Positions 1-36,760 of a stretch of DNA of 64,000 nt are shown in pieces. The notes beneath the pieces are model-generated. The model did no database searches. It had not been told where the DNA came from and worked only from the letters and a program-made list of their open reading frames with translations. Numbering within the stretch: the first letter of the stretch is position 1; each line of letters starts with the position of its first letter. The translations under genes and the position numbers were made by a program. The stretch is from Pempheris klunzingeri (lineage: Eukaryota; Chordata; Actinopteri; Acropomatiformes; Pempheridae): the NCBI RefSeq assembly GCF_042242105.1, contig NC_092014.1, positions 3,399,874 to 3,463,873 on the forward strand, given 5' to 3'.

Positions 1-387
1 ATTCTGACAACAGAGGGAAATGCCGTCATAATTACTGTTACTCACTCAGAGACTCACAATTACTCGGAGCCCTAAGTGACACCTTCACAATGCTTCTTTT
101 GTCCAACCAATAGAACAAAATTCTATATTATTTATTTATGTCATGTTTTGTGGACAAAAATTGACTTGTAACAAGAGTAACAAGAACAGTATTTCCCTCT
201 AAAATGTGGTGCAGAAGAATTAGAAAGCAGCCTGAAGAGAAAAGAAAAGACATTACACCCTTCACTACATATTAGTGCTACAATCTTTGTCTTGTCTCGT
301 TGGCTCATCGCGGGATGACGCAAGAAATAGATTAGTTTTGTAGAACTATTTGGAATTTGCCCATTTTTCAAGCAGGTTTACAAACAG
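1..387. other. Upstream flank, no gene seen
   Basis: Precedes the first Ig exon of the CD22-like gene. A 76-codon minus-strand ORF at 141-371 has no recognisable domain and I treat it as chance. A separate signal-peptide exon of the receptor could lie here or to the left of the window, but I could not identify one. Confidence 0.5.
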
Positions 388-805
388 ATGCTCCACAAAA
401 TCTTGGAAATCTCGTATGATGTTATGATAGTGTTTGTAGCGTCTGCTGTGCTCTGTGTTACAGTGGTACAGAGTCAGTATGACTGGGGAGTGACCTTCAC
501 CTCCACACAGATCTGTGCCCCGAAAGGATCAACGGTGGAGCTACACAGCACCTACAGACACTCGTCCAGAGCAAATGTTGAGAAAACATTATGGTTCACT
601 AAATTGAGTTATGAAACACCTGTGGACCTCAGAGAAGACCCAGAGTACGCAGGTCGTGTGCAGAACAGCTGTTATGAGAAGAGCTGCACTCTGACAATCA
701 CAGACCTGAGAGAGAGCGACTCAGCTAAGTACAAGTTCAGGTTCATGACAAACCAACCAAGGAGATGGTATACAAGTTGGAATGGAGTCACTTTGGAAGT
801 CACAG
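388..805 (+). other. CD22-like exon 1: leader plus V-like Ig domain
   Basis: Reads a hydrophobic leader ending near VVQSQ, then a V-like fold with WFTK, a DLREDPEYAGRVQ strand and a LRESDSAKYKFRF strand. The position that is Cys in the usual CTY motif of these domains is Ser (HSTY). The F strand also lacks Cys, as in related fish receptors. Donor CACAG/gtaaca. Confidence 0.75.
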
Positions 806-3800
806 GTAACATTTTCATTGTAATTCATCTTTTGTTCCAGATTTTCAGGATGATAGACATCTGAATCTGAGCGTAATGACTGCTGTGTGTGAACGTTTGG
901 TCACACTTTTGTTGTAAAGGTGATTGTTCACACTCTCTCTCTCTGTTCAAGAGAGTCAGTTCAGTTATTCATCGCTGAGAGAATTGACAGAACAGTTCTT
1001 TAGATGCTGAAGCCCACAGACTTTTAAAATAGTGTTGGGGGAGATGGTTCGATATGGAAGATACGGATTCTCTCATTCTGCAAAACAACAAGTAACTCAA
1101 TGTCTAGGTCATATACTGGCATCCGGTTCACAGTGCATATTAATAATGTGAAGCAGAAGGAAGTCTGGTGGGTTTTTTTTTTAAACTGTCTTCTGCTTCC
1201 TGTTCACTGTCCTAACCACAGAGGAGACTTTTTATTTGAATATTTCCTTTACAAATCTTCAAGATCAAGGTGATGGAACTTTGAATGTATGATGAAGAAA
1301 AAGGTCCTTGTGGCTTAAATATGAGACGTAGGTCACATACTGGGGGCCGTAGCTGTAGGATTTCTTTTATTTATTTATTTATTTTTTGGGGGGGGCTGGT
1401 GTTCAGACAGCTAGGTGTGATGCTGCTGACTGCCTCCACGTAACCGCAGGTGTTGTAACAGCCTACTGACTTCGTGCTTCTCAGTGACAGAAAATTTACA
1501 TTAAGGTCACGTCATGGCAAATCAGTCGGCTGTGATTGAAGAGCACTCGACCTGACTGAAGGCTCCTCTCTCATTAGTGAAATTATCTTTAAGATATGTT
1601 GTTCCCAAGAGGCCAATGTGAAGGCTTTGATACAGTGACTGTGTTTGTGTATTAACATACACTACTCACTAAAAGTCAGGGATATTCAGCTTTCAGGTGA
1701 AACTTCAGGATGAACCTAAAATGCATTCTAACCTTTCCAGGTGAACTTAATGTGACCTTCTCTAAACCTTTGAATGCACATGTCCAACTGTTCAGTGTCT
1801 CAGTACTTTCTGCACCAGCTGCTGTTCTCTAACAAGAAGCTTAACAGCAACATTCACAACAGGTTTGATCCATGAATCCACCAATACATTTCCTGCTTCA
1901 GTTAGAATTGGTATTTAAACAGTCCTCCTCATCCTGCTGTTCACATTCTGACATCATGAGACCAAGACGACACCTAACAGTTGATCAGCAGCACCTCAAC
2001 ACTGGAGGCTTCAAACAGGAAGTCCTCAGACGGAGGTGTTCACTGAGCTTAGAGGGTCACAGAGTGTCATCAGGAGGTTGGAACAGTGATACAGAGACTG
2101 GAAGAGTCACAGAAAGGAGAGGAGTGGACGTCCTTTGGCCACATCCCAATTTATTGAGACACTGAAAATGTTTTGTTGTGGTATACCTACCACTGTTGTT
2201 AGATTTTCTTTCAATAAATTGTTTAAGATGAATAAAACTACCAGTGCATGCTTCTACTTAAATGTCCTACTTTCATGATATAATATCACTGTAGCATTCA
2301 CTTTTTACATTTTCCATAAATTTCACCTGAAAGTCGAATATCCCTAACTTTTTGTGAGTAGTGTATGTGTATGAATAGAAATTACATTTCTGTTCCTCCT
2401 TCACACACCCAGGTCTACAGGTGTCTCCTCCTGCCTACTGGAATTCAGCCTGGATAACGTGTGACAACAGATGTGTACCTGACAGTGCTTCTTACATCTG
2501 GTACAGGAATGGACAGGAAATTCAGGAAAGTCAGAAATATTTTTATTCAAACAACCTTGACCCTGCAGACAGCTACACTTGTGCACTTAAAGGACATGAG
2601 GACTTCCACTCTCCTTCAGTGTGTGAGTTTACGCCACAATTTATTATTGTGTTTTAGTCTGTTTAAATCAATGAGATCATAAAAACCTTGGACGGATCTG
2701 GTGAATCACTTTGGAAATTTACTGATCATCTGTTTTCGTATCTGTAACTTGTTTTTCTGGCTCCCCTGTCAACCAAGCTGTCAACTTAAGCTCGCATAGT
2801 GTTCATTTCTATTATAAAACTGCCCCTCAGACAAAGAATAGACATATAGATGTATGATAACATTAAAAAAGCAGCCAAGCTTCCCTGTGGAAATGACAAT
2901 GAGAAGGAAAAATATGCCCCGGTTGGGAAAGATTGTGCATTCTTTAACTGACTCATGTTGAACTTATATCCTTCCTACAGGTTCTTATCAGACATAATAA
3001 TGTTCAAAGAGTTTGTATGCTCTAATTACCCTCTTTGCCTTAAAAATACAATGTTCTTTTAAGTATATATTTTTAAATATGTGCAAACTCAGCACAGACT
3101 CAAACAAACGCGCATCAATGCAATGTTTTCAAATTGTTTTATCTTTCAGGTGTCCGTGGACAAAGCTGCAACAGAGTGACTTACACTCACAGAAGCATCT
3201 GTGCCTTCAAAGGCTCTTCAGTGGACATTTCTTCCACATACAGCAGTTATGAAACTATCACATCAAAACTCTGGTTCAGTCCTGAACGTAGTCATCAGTG
3301 GGTTTATCAGTCACGGCCTGAGGACCTTAGAAAAGACCCCCAGTATGCAGGTCGTGTTCAGGTCCTTGAAACAGAGGGAGGACGCTCCACTCTGAGAATC
3401 ACTGAGCTGACAGAGAGAGACTCAGCCCAGTATCACTTCAAATTCACAGCAGGAAGCTTTGACTGGAGGAGCAGTTTACCTGGAACAACTCTGACTGTCA
3501 CAGGTACTGATGAACACAACCTGATAAGGCACCCTTAAAGGGAATTATATACTGTAACTAATGACTTTATGGACCAAAAAATCCTTTATGAATGCTTAAT
3601 AGATTGACGTTGAACCATCTACATGTCTAAAGGGATTTTTGAGCCACACAGTATGAACCCCTTATACAAGTGCATTGTCAGAAAGTGGTAGAAAAAATCT
3701 GACTCTTAGTTAATTCATAATTATGACAAATTGATTGTGTTTTCATGATTTTTGTAGCTTTTGTATGAACCTCTATTCCTACTCTTTCTCTTCTTTTTTG

Positions 3801-6370
3801 GGTATTAATAATTTTTGCTACTGATGACAAAGTATTTAATTTACAGCTGTTAAGGTTATTGTATGTGTGTGTGATTTTTGTTTTCTCCAGCTCTGCAGGT
3901 GCAGGTGACCACAACAACACATCATCAGCTTTATACCGAGGCAGAGCTGAAGTGTAACAGCAGCTGCAGTCCAGCTGGTCGTCTTTCCTTCGTCTGGTTC
4001 AAGAATGGACAGAGAATCATGAGGGAGGAAACTTCTTCTTATAAAGACAACTTTGATCCTGGAGACAAGATCTCTTGTGCTTTTAAAGGACGTGAGGATT
4101 ATCGCTCCCCTTCAGTGTGTGAGTTTACTTCACTGAGTAACTAACAAAATAAATCAACACAACATAACAATATGGGCTTCATCTACTATTAAGCAAATAC
4201 ATGTTTTCTACTTCAGATGGTCCAAGACTTCCCTCTGTGTCAGTGAGTCCCTCTGCTGAGATAGTGGAGGGCAGCTCAGTCAATCTGACCTGCAGCAGTG
4301 AAGCTAACCCAGCAGCTACCTACACCTGGTACAAGGAGGACCAAAAACACGTCAGTACAGAACCACAGCTTGTCCTCACCTCGGTCCAGTCCTCTGACTC
4401 TGGAGAATATTACTGCACAGCTGAGAACGATCTGGGGACGAGGACATCTGAGCGCATCCCTGTTAAAGTGAAATGTGAGAAAAACGCTGTAGAAAGAACA
4501 GAAGTCTTAATTCTTAGGTTTCAGTCAAAGGGGTCTTCCTGGGTATGAATGCTTTCTTAAGCTCCAATAGATGTTTATGGTGAGGTTTTATTCACTGGCA
4601 TGTGAGGCTGATTTGATAGTGAACTTGAGTAAAATCATCTCTTCTAGACCCTCCAAGGACCCCCTCTGTGTCAGTGAGTCCCTCTGGTGAGATAGTGGAG
4701 GGCAGCTCAGTGACTCTGACCTGCAGCAGTGATGCTAACCCAGCAGCTACCTACACCTGGTACAAGGAGGACCAAACACTGTTTCAGGCACCAGAGGGAA
4801 GTTATTCCTTCACCTCCATCCGCTCTGAGGACAGCGGGATCTACTACTGCAAGTCTGAGAATAAACTCGGCCAGTTAGGCTCAAAGCCTGTGTTACTAGA
4901 CGTCCAGTGTGAGTTTTAAACAGCAACAGTGGGTTCACACACAGGGAACGCATACGTACATATCCAGAGTTTTAAACCTGTTCAGGCACACGTGTGCTAA
5001 TAGTAATGATTGTCTCTCTGTGCATATTGTCCTCCAGATGGTCCAAGACTTCCCTCTGTGTCAGTGAGTCCCTCTGCTGAGATAGTGGAGGGCAGCTCAG
5101 TCAATCTGACCTGCAGCAGTGATGCTAACCCAGCAGCTACCTACACCTGGTACAAGGAGGATGAAGACTCACCAACAGCATCAGGACAGATCTTCTCCAT
5201 CACTGACTTCAGAGCTGAACACAGTGGGAATTATTACTGTGAAGCCTGGAACAAAATAGGACACCACAATAACACCTTACATCTGGCTTTGGCAGGCAAG
5301 TTAAATAAAATTACTTTTAAATGCTGTTTTTGTCATGCCATCCTGTAACAGCCTCATTAATTTATCATTCACTATTTCCTAGACACATGGACATTAGCAG
5401 CCGCTGGGACAACCGCTGGGACAACCACTGCTGTTGTCCTGGCTGTCATACTCTTCTTCGTCTTTATGCTGGTTAGGTAAGTAGTTTACATGCTTTAACT
5501 CATTGTTTATTCAAGTTGAATTATGTTATTATATTCGCTTAAAACTTGGATCTCATATTTCTTTTTAAAAAAAATATAATCATCAGTTCTGCAATCACCA
5601 AAGTAATGAACTGGGGACAAATTAGTCCACAGAGGAAAGAAACACGAGATGGGACAATAGTTTAACCAGATTTAAACCACATTTTAGAGGTTAACCTGGA
5701 AGGAGGAGGTCTGTGTGTAACCTACAACAGATGCTGAAGTTTCAGCTCGCTGTTGTCATAATTTCTGAAAAGGATAACGGCCAAAACCTAAAAGAGGAGA
5801 TGTAGATTTTCTTTTCTTAAATCACTGAAAAATAGTCAGTTTGTCTCTTAAATTCTCCCAACCAGAAAAAAGAGGGCGTCCAAGCCGTCGTGTGAGCCTG
5901 GACAGAGAGCAGACAGCAGGGAACAGGTGAGGAAGAGGAGTTAAACAATTCTGGTGCAAAAGAAAAGTCCCTGTTTCCACAGTTCACCTTCATGTTCCTC
6001 CTTCCTGTTTGCACAGTATCATTTAACCAGTCAGAGACAGCCAGAGGAGCAGGACGACCTTTACTATGCCAGCGTCCAGTTCTCCAAGAACAAACCGGAC
6101 TGCATCTACTCCAACTGCAGACCAGCAGAGGAAGAGGCCGTCGAGTACACTGTGGTCAGATTTGATAAGAGCAGCACTGCCCCGAGGTGAGCAGCTTCTC
6201 TCACAGGAAAATTATCCCGATTTAAGTTACATAAGCTTGAAACAGCTGTAACATTTCATCTCTTACCTGCAGAATTCTCTAATCATTTGCTCCCTTTTAC
6301 AAACAGGAGTCAGGAGTCAGCGGAGGAGGATTCAACTGCACTGTACAGCACAATCAACAAAACATGCTGA
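388..6370 (+). CDS. CD22/Siglec-like inhibitory receptor, 7 Ig domains
   Basis: Single-pass Ig-superfamily receptor of the teleost CD22-like family, expected on leukocytes, damping signalling through phosphatase-recruiting ITIMs. Exons: 388-805, 2413-2622, 3150-3503, 3891-4118, 4217-4474, 4648-4908, 5038-5295, 5383-5476, 5866-5926, 6017-6186, 6307-6370; they join in frame to 791 aa. All Ig exons are phase 1. Order: signal peptide, V-like, short C2-like, V-like, short C2-like, three I/C2 domains with CSS...YYC cores, a transmembrane helix (AVVLAVILFFVFMLV), then a tail with ITIMs LYYASV and VEYTVV, a YSNC Grb2-type site and a weaker ALYSTI. The first exon may include the signal peptide, or a true acceptor may lie at about 464 after TGTTACAG with the leader exon elsewhere. 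The intron after 5295 has a GC donor. A Tc1-like element fills most of intron 1. Specific ortholog not assignable, because this family is expanded in fish. Confidence 0.85.
1660..2363 (+). mobile_element. Tc1/mariner-type non-autonomous element, copy 1
   Basis: Terminal inverted repeats starting CACTACTCAC and ending GTGAGTAGTG, directly flanked by TA on both sides (1658-1659 and 2364-2365), the Tc1/mariner target duplication. 704 bp. A 97-codon ORF (1872-2165) starts with a segment reading MRPRRHLTVDQQ and later ETGRVTERRG, resembling the N-terminal DNA-binding part of a Tc1-like transposase. The catalytic DDE part is absent. Sits in intron 1 of the CD22-like gene in the same orientation. 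Copies 2 and 3 lie at 18269 and 42520. Confidence 0.85.
4217..5295 (+). repeat. Three tandemly duplicated Ig exons
   Basis: Exons 4217-4474, 4648-4908 and 5038-5295 share nearly identical 5' halves, from the acceptor through the WYKEDQ/WYKEDE codons, and then diverge. The first and third differ at only one base that I can see over roughly 120 bases (GAA versus GAT). This is recent exon duplication or gene conversion. The 3' halves keep the YYC motif but are clearly different. Confidence 0.85.
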
Positions 6371-7080
6371 CCACAAAGGGAAGTAGTAGTCTAACACTGA
6401 TTTAATGTATTTGTATTTGTACAAACATACAAAGATTTAAATTTTACAAACTGAAACAGGACATTCAGAAACGTTTAGCTTGTTAATTTTACTTAGAACC
6501 AAATAATGTGTAAATGACCTGATGCCTTTTATTGTATATATTAAATGCTTCACTGACGCACCCTTTCCCCGATGTGTAGAAAACCCACTACAATTGATTA
6601 CGTGAAGGGAATTGATGCCAATAATTTTACATTTATGACGTTTACGACGACGTGATATTACGAACAGTCATTTGTGCTCTCCCTGCAAGCAACACATGCT
6701 CTTGACCTTGAAATAACAAGTATGAGTTAAGTATGATAAAGGTGGGGCGCCTTACTTTCATCAACACATTTTATTTCAGCTTAAGTTTAACAGTAGGCAT
6801 TGTGACAGTTTGTATTATTAACCATTCTATAAAAGCTGTAATCCTCCTGAGGTGGCTGCTGGTGTGCTTTTATTACATTTTTCCCGCAAGTGGTTTAGTT
6901 CCTCATCTTATTATATCATTACGGTAGAGAAAACCTCATGAGTAAGTTTCTATAACCAGAAGTTCTTTTTTCCACATCAAAAAGTTGTTTTTAAGTCCTC
7001 ATTGCACAGGCTGAGTTAAAATGATCACCGAGTCTTTACATGCACGGGCGAGCGGCATGCAGTTGCTGCTCGGGCCCCGT
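6371..7080. other. Tail-to-tail intergenic region
   Basis: Holds the 3' UTRs of the CD22-like gene (plus) and the C3-like gene (minus). A minus-strand AATAAA (complement of 6770-6775) is a candidate poly(A) signal for C3. No other gene or repeat recognised. Confidence 0.5.
6540..6545 (+). terminator. Probable poly(A) signal of CD22-like gene
   Basis: ATTAAA about 170 bases after the stop codon; the nearest plausible signal on the plus strand. Confidence 0.4.
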
Positions 7081-30989
<23,909 letters not shown>

Positions 30990-30999
30990 GTTGACTGGC

Positions 31000-32365
31000 A
31001 GGGATCCTCCGTGGACTGTGGCCACAGGAGAGACAGTCAGCCGCTGTAGTAGCCCCCCAGTCTCTCCGTCACATGTGCTGAAGAGGAGGGGCTGCAGTTT
31101 CTGATCAATAACAACGACCAAACACTAAAAACAAACCGCTGGCTTCTGCTGCTGCTCCCATATTCCTTCACAAAGTCAGAGGAATCAGCTTTAAAATGTG
31201 GAAAACTTCAGATACACTCACTGTGAGTATTAAACAATATAGCAGATTTGTTATTTTTAAACCATTTTCACCCCATATTAACTCCCAGACCCTAAAAAAA
31301 GGACAAACACACGTATGAGCAAAAAATAAATCACTCATTTTATCCAAAGTGGTCTTTCTATACAGCTAAACCTGAGTAATTATATGTATGTTGCCAAGAC
31401 AGATAATTACATTCACCATCACTTGTGTGTTACATTATTTTAGTCATGCTTGAATGTGGGTCTTGAACAGAGCCCACTAAAGGACAGAACTGCTACATTA
31501 ACTGTTAAGTAATGATTCTTTATCGGAACTAAAAACTTCCCCCATTTCAGCAGTTCCCAAACACCAGATATTTGAGGTGCAGCAAGTGTTAAAAGATTGG
31601 GTGTTTCGAGACACACAGCTGATCTCACTTCACCAGCTTGATTGAATCACTTCCCTGTTGGCTGTGTTGAACTTGTTCCAGCAGGACGACATTATCATTC
31701 CTTATTCTTATTAACACACGGAGCCTGGTGACGTCTAATCTAAACTTTAACCTGAGCAAAAAGGTCTAATGAATCAACAGGAGCAGCTGATGGCACCTGG
31801 AACATGCAGTGCAAATAAAAAAATACATAAACTCCATTATACAAAAGTGTTTTTTGGTGAAAACTAGAATTTCAATTTTGTGCCACAGTTATGAGAAAAA
31901 TAACAGAAAAGTAATGTTGAAAAATAATCTCATTTTGGTGCGATTGTTTCTAGGTCTGAATCAAAGACCTGACATAGAAAGTTGCAACTATTTGTAGTTT
32001 TCAGGTAAAAAAAGTCAACTCAAACAACAGTTTAAAGATATTTCACATTTAATTTACAAGGTGCCTGACAGTGGGTGGGAATCTATAACTCAAACTACCC
32101 AAACATTTTAAGCTGGGTCTGCAGTGTGCGTCAGATATAACACCTAAAATATTCATTGAGGACAATGCCCACTGCGGGCCACCAAGCTTCAGATCCAAAC
32201 CTTATTTCACATATTTGGTTTTAGATCTTTGTTCTTCTGCGCCTGCGACAAGCTGGCATCTCCATTTTGTGTTTCACTCCCCCAAAATGGCACGCCCACT
32301 TTGCTTGTGACCTGGATTCACTAGACACAGAAACCGTCCCATTTAGCTCAAGATTCTCACGAGTG
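31000..32365. other. C3 5' flank and yju2b 3' flank
   Basis: Both neighbours are on the minus strand, so this segment holds the 3' UTR of yju2b and the promoter of C3. I see no coding exon, strong TATA box or repeat. An in-frame upstream stretch before the C3 ATG (to 31121) has no leader character. Confidence 0.5.
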
Positions 32366-35300
32366 TCATTGTCCCGGGTCTGAATCTGAGTCGCTGTAGT
32401 CCGCCACCAGGGATGTGACTGCTCCTAAACTTCTGTCCTGTTCCTTCTCCTTCGCCAGTCCTTCGTCTGCTTCCTCTGTGGTTTTGGCATGCTTCTCCCC
32501 GGAGGCACTGCCATTTGTCTCTGTCACCTCCCTTCCCACTTGTGCTGGCACTATACTTGGGGCTTCCTCTCTCTGAGCCACCTTTGAAATCTCTCCGTTG
32601 CACGTGTCGATTTCAGGGAGTGACTCTCTGCGGGTGACTGTGGCGCAGGGTTCGCCTCTGGTTCCCGGTCCTCCCGAGCGTCTGCGGATCAGGGGGCTGT
32701 GCGAGGAGCTCAGGGCTTTGGCCACTGCTGCTTCTTTCCCCTGCAGGCCGAGCTTATGGAGCAGGCTGCCCGCAGCACTCCCTGGTGTAGCTGAGGTGGA
32801 GTTGAACCATGAACGAGTGGAGATCTCTTTCCGCTTACTGTGCTGCTTATCGTCGTAGGCTGGTTAGGGAGGGGAGGAGAATGATGTTAAAAGGAGTATA
32901 CATATGTGCATTGAAGAATATTAATTTTTTTGTTAGTTAGCAGGATATTCAAAGAAATTACAATAATTCTTTAAAATGCTTTGTCATTTTCCTTTTGGCA
33001 AAATATATCCTGGTATTTTCTATCATCATTATTTCGTGTGTATTTAGATCCAGCTGCAGATTAAAGATTTTAATTGGGGTTTTTTGCCAGCTTTTTAGGT
33101 AAGTTCAGCTAAAATAAATGCAGTCGAACAACACAGCTCCACAAGATGTTCAGTTTTTAATGAAACAGTTTTAGAACGGGGTTAATTAAAGTTTTAGTTT
33201 GTAATATCTTTAAAGCCTGATTACCTCAATGCAGGTGGAGTAATTAACTACATATTAATGTGAAATGTTTAGTCGTGAGTTTCACACAAACATTTTCCTG
33301 ATCCTGGTCGAGCACAACAATAACACTTTCTGTGGCAGGGTCCCCTGAATGTGCAGTTTTTTTTAAATGTTTATCCTCCAGAAGCTTCAGGGGGTGACGG
33401 TGAAAAGGTCTTGACAAATGTATTTAATCAGTGTGTGTGTGTAGAGCTGAGAGCCTGTGTGTGTTACTTACAGTCAGGCGCCTGGTAGGTGAGCAGTGCT
33501 GCCAGTTTCTTGTCCTCCTCCTTCTCTGGCAGCAGTGGGATGGACAGGTTGGTCCTCATCCTCACTGTGTCGTCCTTCTCCTCCTGCTCAGCCAGAACTT
33601 TCTTCTGTGTCTGCGCGGACAATTAAAGCAGAGCCGTCAGTTCAGCGACAACAAATGCGACGCAATCTCAAAACATGTCAAGCTTTTAAAATGACTCGCA
33701 TTTATGTGCTTTATCTTGGAGTGAAAAGAAGGATGCACATGCACAGAGGGAAGAAAAAAACAAAAACTAGCAAAAATACATCCATAACAACATCCATACT
33801 ACTCTTGGGTAGTGATAATGCAGCAGTTACCAGCACGACAGATAACTGTCCTACCCTGAACTTTTTGCGGAGGGAGCTGTTGAGCAGGAAGTCGTCCTTC
33901 CAGCCAGACTGATGGTCTTGGATCTCCGACAGCGACGGCAGAGCTTTCTTAAGCTTCTCCTTGTCTTTCCCACCGTGGTCCAGTTTGAACATGGCGTCCG
34001 TCTCCAGTTTCTCCTTCTCTGTCCGCTCTGTACAGGGAGACGGAGGAGAGAGTTGATTAGGAACAGAAAACGAGCATGCAAAAGAGAAAAATCATGTGAA
34101 AAAGAATATCCGCCTTGAAAAGAAAAAGATCTGCAAGACTCTTGGACATCTTGAAATGGACTGTGAGTTTAAAAAAAAAAGAAAAAAAGTGCTAGGTGTC
34201 ATTGTCACGGTGCTGATTTCCAGCCTGAATTACACCATTGAGAAAAACAGTGGTGAAGTGAGCAAACCATTTATCTTTTGATTGATAACAAATATGGATT
34301 CTTTACCTGTGGTGAGGATCTGCTCATTTTCAGCCATGTCCCAGCGTTCCTCCTTCCTGCATGCCCCACTTACAATTACATAGTCACAGGACGCCGGATC
34401 TGTCTGCATCTCGATGTAGTTGACACACAGATGACACTTCATCCTGAACCTGATAGGACACGAAAACAATGGTTATATCTTAAATTTTTCAAGAACTTCA
34501 CGTCTGCATTCAACCCAGCCCGTCTGTGCTTACCTGTAGATTGGCGTGGTGTAGTAGTTCCCCACTTTCTTCTTCTCTGCATTGTAGCGGACCCCTGTAC
34601 AAGCACAACATCAGTGTCATGGACATGAAGAGACGCTGTGTGAGACTGTGACACCGTGTCTGATTAATTGGGTCATGCTTTTTTTCAGACTTACCCATGC
34701 CAATGTGATTTTTGCAGCCATCACACCAGATGTTGTAGGGCATCTCAAATCTTAAAAAAAAAAGAAGTTGAGTGTCAATAAAAAAAAAAAAAACAGCTGT
34801 TTAATCTTTTAAACATCTTACATTATGTTTTATAATATGTTATCAACATCATATGGCAATTTCCATGTTGCCACATGATATTTCATGCAAATATTTCACA
34901 CACACTCATAATCATCAGTTTATTCCAGCTTACTTCATCATATCTTAACAACACACTTATTTGTGGAAGCAAAATACATTACAGATGCACTGAAAGATTT
35001 GTGTAAATATGTCTTACAAAAACAAATGAATTTAACATATATACTAACATTTTGGATTACTGGATTACAAATGCTACTTATTTATCATTTCCAAAAACCT
35101 GTTCATCTTTTCTGTGAGCTTGAATACTAACCTGATGATGAGGATGCCCTGGGACAGTTTCCTGGCCCTCTCCCGCAGAGCGTGAGTTTTATGGTAGCCA
35201 TTGAGGGATCCATGCTAAAGAGAGAAGATGATGGAAAGTCAGTATCTACACGCCAGAGCTGGACTACAAAAACTGACGCACGCTTGTGTGTTTGATCATT

Positions 35301-35484
35301 CACACCTTGGCTGGATCAAAATCTGGAGGGTAGTATTTGTTTGTTCCTTTTCTTTCACCCTGTCAAGAAAACAGTAGAAGATATTTTGTGAGTAAAGACA
35401 ACAAAATGATGATTTATACATATATGATCTGATCATTTGTATCTTGATAGATAAAGGTGAATTGTACACATCATGGCTTACCAT
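32366..35484 (-). CDS. yju2b: YJU2B (CCDC130) splicing-factor family protein
   Basis: Member of the CWF16/Yju2 family linked to the spliceosome, expected in the nucleus. Coding exons: 35482-35484 (the ATG alone), 35306-35359, 35132-35214, 34695-34750, 34534-34594, 34307-34449, 33855-34027, 33472-33610, 32366-32859. They join to 401 aa, close to the 396 aa of human CCDC130. Sequence runs GERKGTNKYYPPDFDPAK, then MPYNIWCDGCKNHIGMG and FRMKCHLCVNYIEMQTDP (paired CxxC motifs, a probable zinc site), EERWDMAENEQILTT, a charged coiled-coil stretch, WKDDFLLNSSLRKKF and an acidic C-terminus VADYSDSDSD. The WCDGC version of the motif separates it from the paralog YJU2/CCDC94. Splitting exactly after the initiator ATG is notable. 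An untranslated first exon probably lies near 36673-36720 (donor CTTTT/gtaagt). Confidence 0.93.
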
Positions 35485-35559
35485 AGTGACGACTGGATCT
35501 GCACACCAGTAATGGATTCAGTCCTTTTTCTTTAGATATAAAAAGAAATGTAGTTAACA

Positions 35560-35936
35560 CCATGATAATAGTTCATTAGCTAAATTTAGCTACAACTAAG
35601 CTTAGGGTGTTGTTGAATTGTATTGTGTGATAATGACATATGTTTCTAGTATTTTGTCCATGTTATATTAATGAGGGTAGGTTAGTCATACATAGTCATG
35701 TGTCACTACATGGTAGATGATTGGCACTGTTTTTTTCCATCTCCATACTGTACAGTTATGTCCATAGTGTAAATATTTATTTATTCTCATTACAATTTAT
35801 ATTTATTTACTGTTGCTTATTTATCTACTGTTTATTTTATTTCTTTTCTCTCTATTACTGCTTATCTCTGCTGCTGCTGTAATATGTAAATTCCCCCCTA
35901 TGGGAGATCAATAAAGTCTATCTAATCAAATCTAAT
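35560..35936 (+). repeat. LINE (L2-like) 3' tail
   Basis: Ends with TATGGGAGATCAATAAAGTC and TCTATCTAATC repeats, after a T-rich stretch with Kozak-poor sequence. This is the usual form of fish L2-type 3' ends. 5' limit is approximate. In the 5' UTR intron of yju2b. Confidence 0.5.
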
Positions 35937-36479
35937 CTTAAAGTAGAGAGAAACACCTCTCTGTGTAAAGCAGCACACCACATGCAACACAACATTTTCA
36001 GCAGAAAACTGAATATTATAACCTTCATTAGGCAAAGATATATTGCTGGATTATTTATTAAACTGGCCTGGGAAGCAAAACGTATGGATACTATAGGACA
36101 GCCTATAAAACAAGACCATGACTGGAAAATGCTCAGGTTAATTTTGACCAGTTAATAGTTAATAGTCTTTGGAGACATACACGTGTTGATAAGTCATTTA
36201 ATGACAAACAAATCTATCAATGCAGCAGGTCATCCAGTGTAGATATGGTAAACTAAATTCAAATCATACCAAAGTCTCCAAGCTTCATTATCACTATCAA
36301 ATGTAAACACCCTTGTAGTTAGTGTAATCAGTTAATTAGCACAACAATTCTTTGGCTGAATAGCTAACAAACGCTTGCTTGATTTTCTAAAGTGTGTGTC
36401 GACGAGACCATAAACTGATATTGTTTTATAAGGTAAACAAAAGCGTTAAACTACCAGATTTTTTCATGGAGTCTGGTGC

Positions 36480-36760
36480 GACGCATCAGAGCTAAAAAAC
36501 AAGCTAACATTAGCAACAGCTAGCTAGCGTTTGTAACATTAGCGCCCTCTTTGTGCCAATATAAACAACAAATGGCAAAATAACAACGACAAACTTAAAC
36601 CCTTTGTGCTATCGTGTTTAAATGCGCCATGTCTTTACTCTCGGGCACAAACTTTTAAAAATAAATACTTACAAAAGCTGTTGCAGCTTCACAAACTAGC
36701 ATCAACCAAACATCAGAGGGCTGATGGGTAATGAAGACGTAACTTCCAGATGTCGGAAGT
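36480..36760. promoter_or_regulatory. Shared divergent promoter of yju2b and gtf3a
   Basis: The yju2b leader exon (minus, donor at 36671-36672) and the TFIIIA gene (plus, start at 36862) are head-to-head with under 200 bases between them. Repeated GCTAGC/TAGCTAGC and CTAACATTAGC motifs lie at 36500-36545. No TATA box, as is common for bidirectional housekeeping promoters. Transcription start sites are inferred. Confidence 0.5.

Noticed and set aside
1872-2165. 97-codon ORF as a host gene (also at 18481-18774 and 42717-43010)
   Set aside because: It lies inside a repeated element with Tc1-type ends; it is element sequence.
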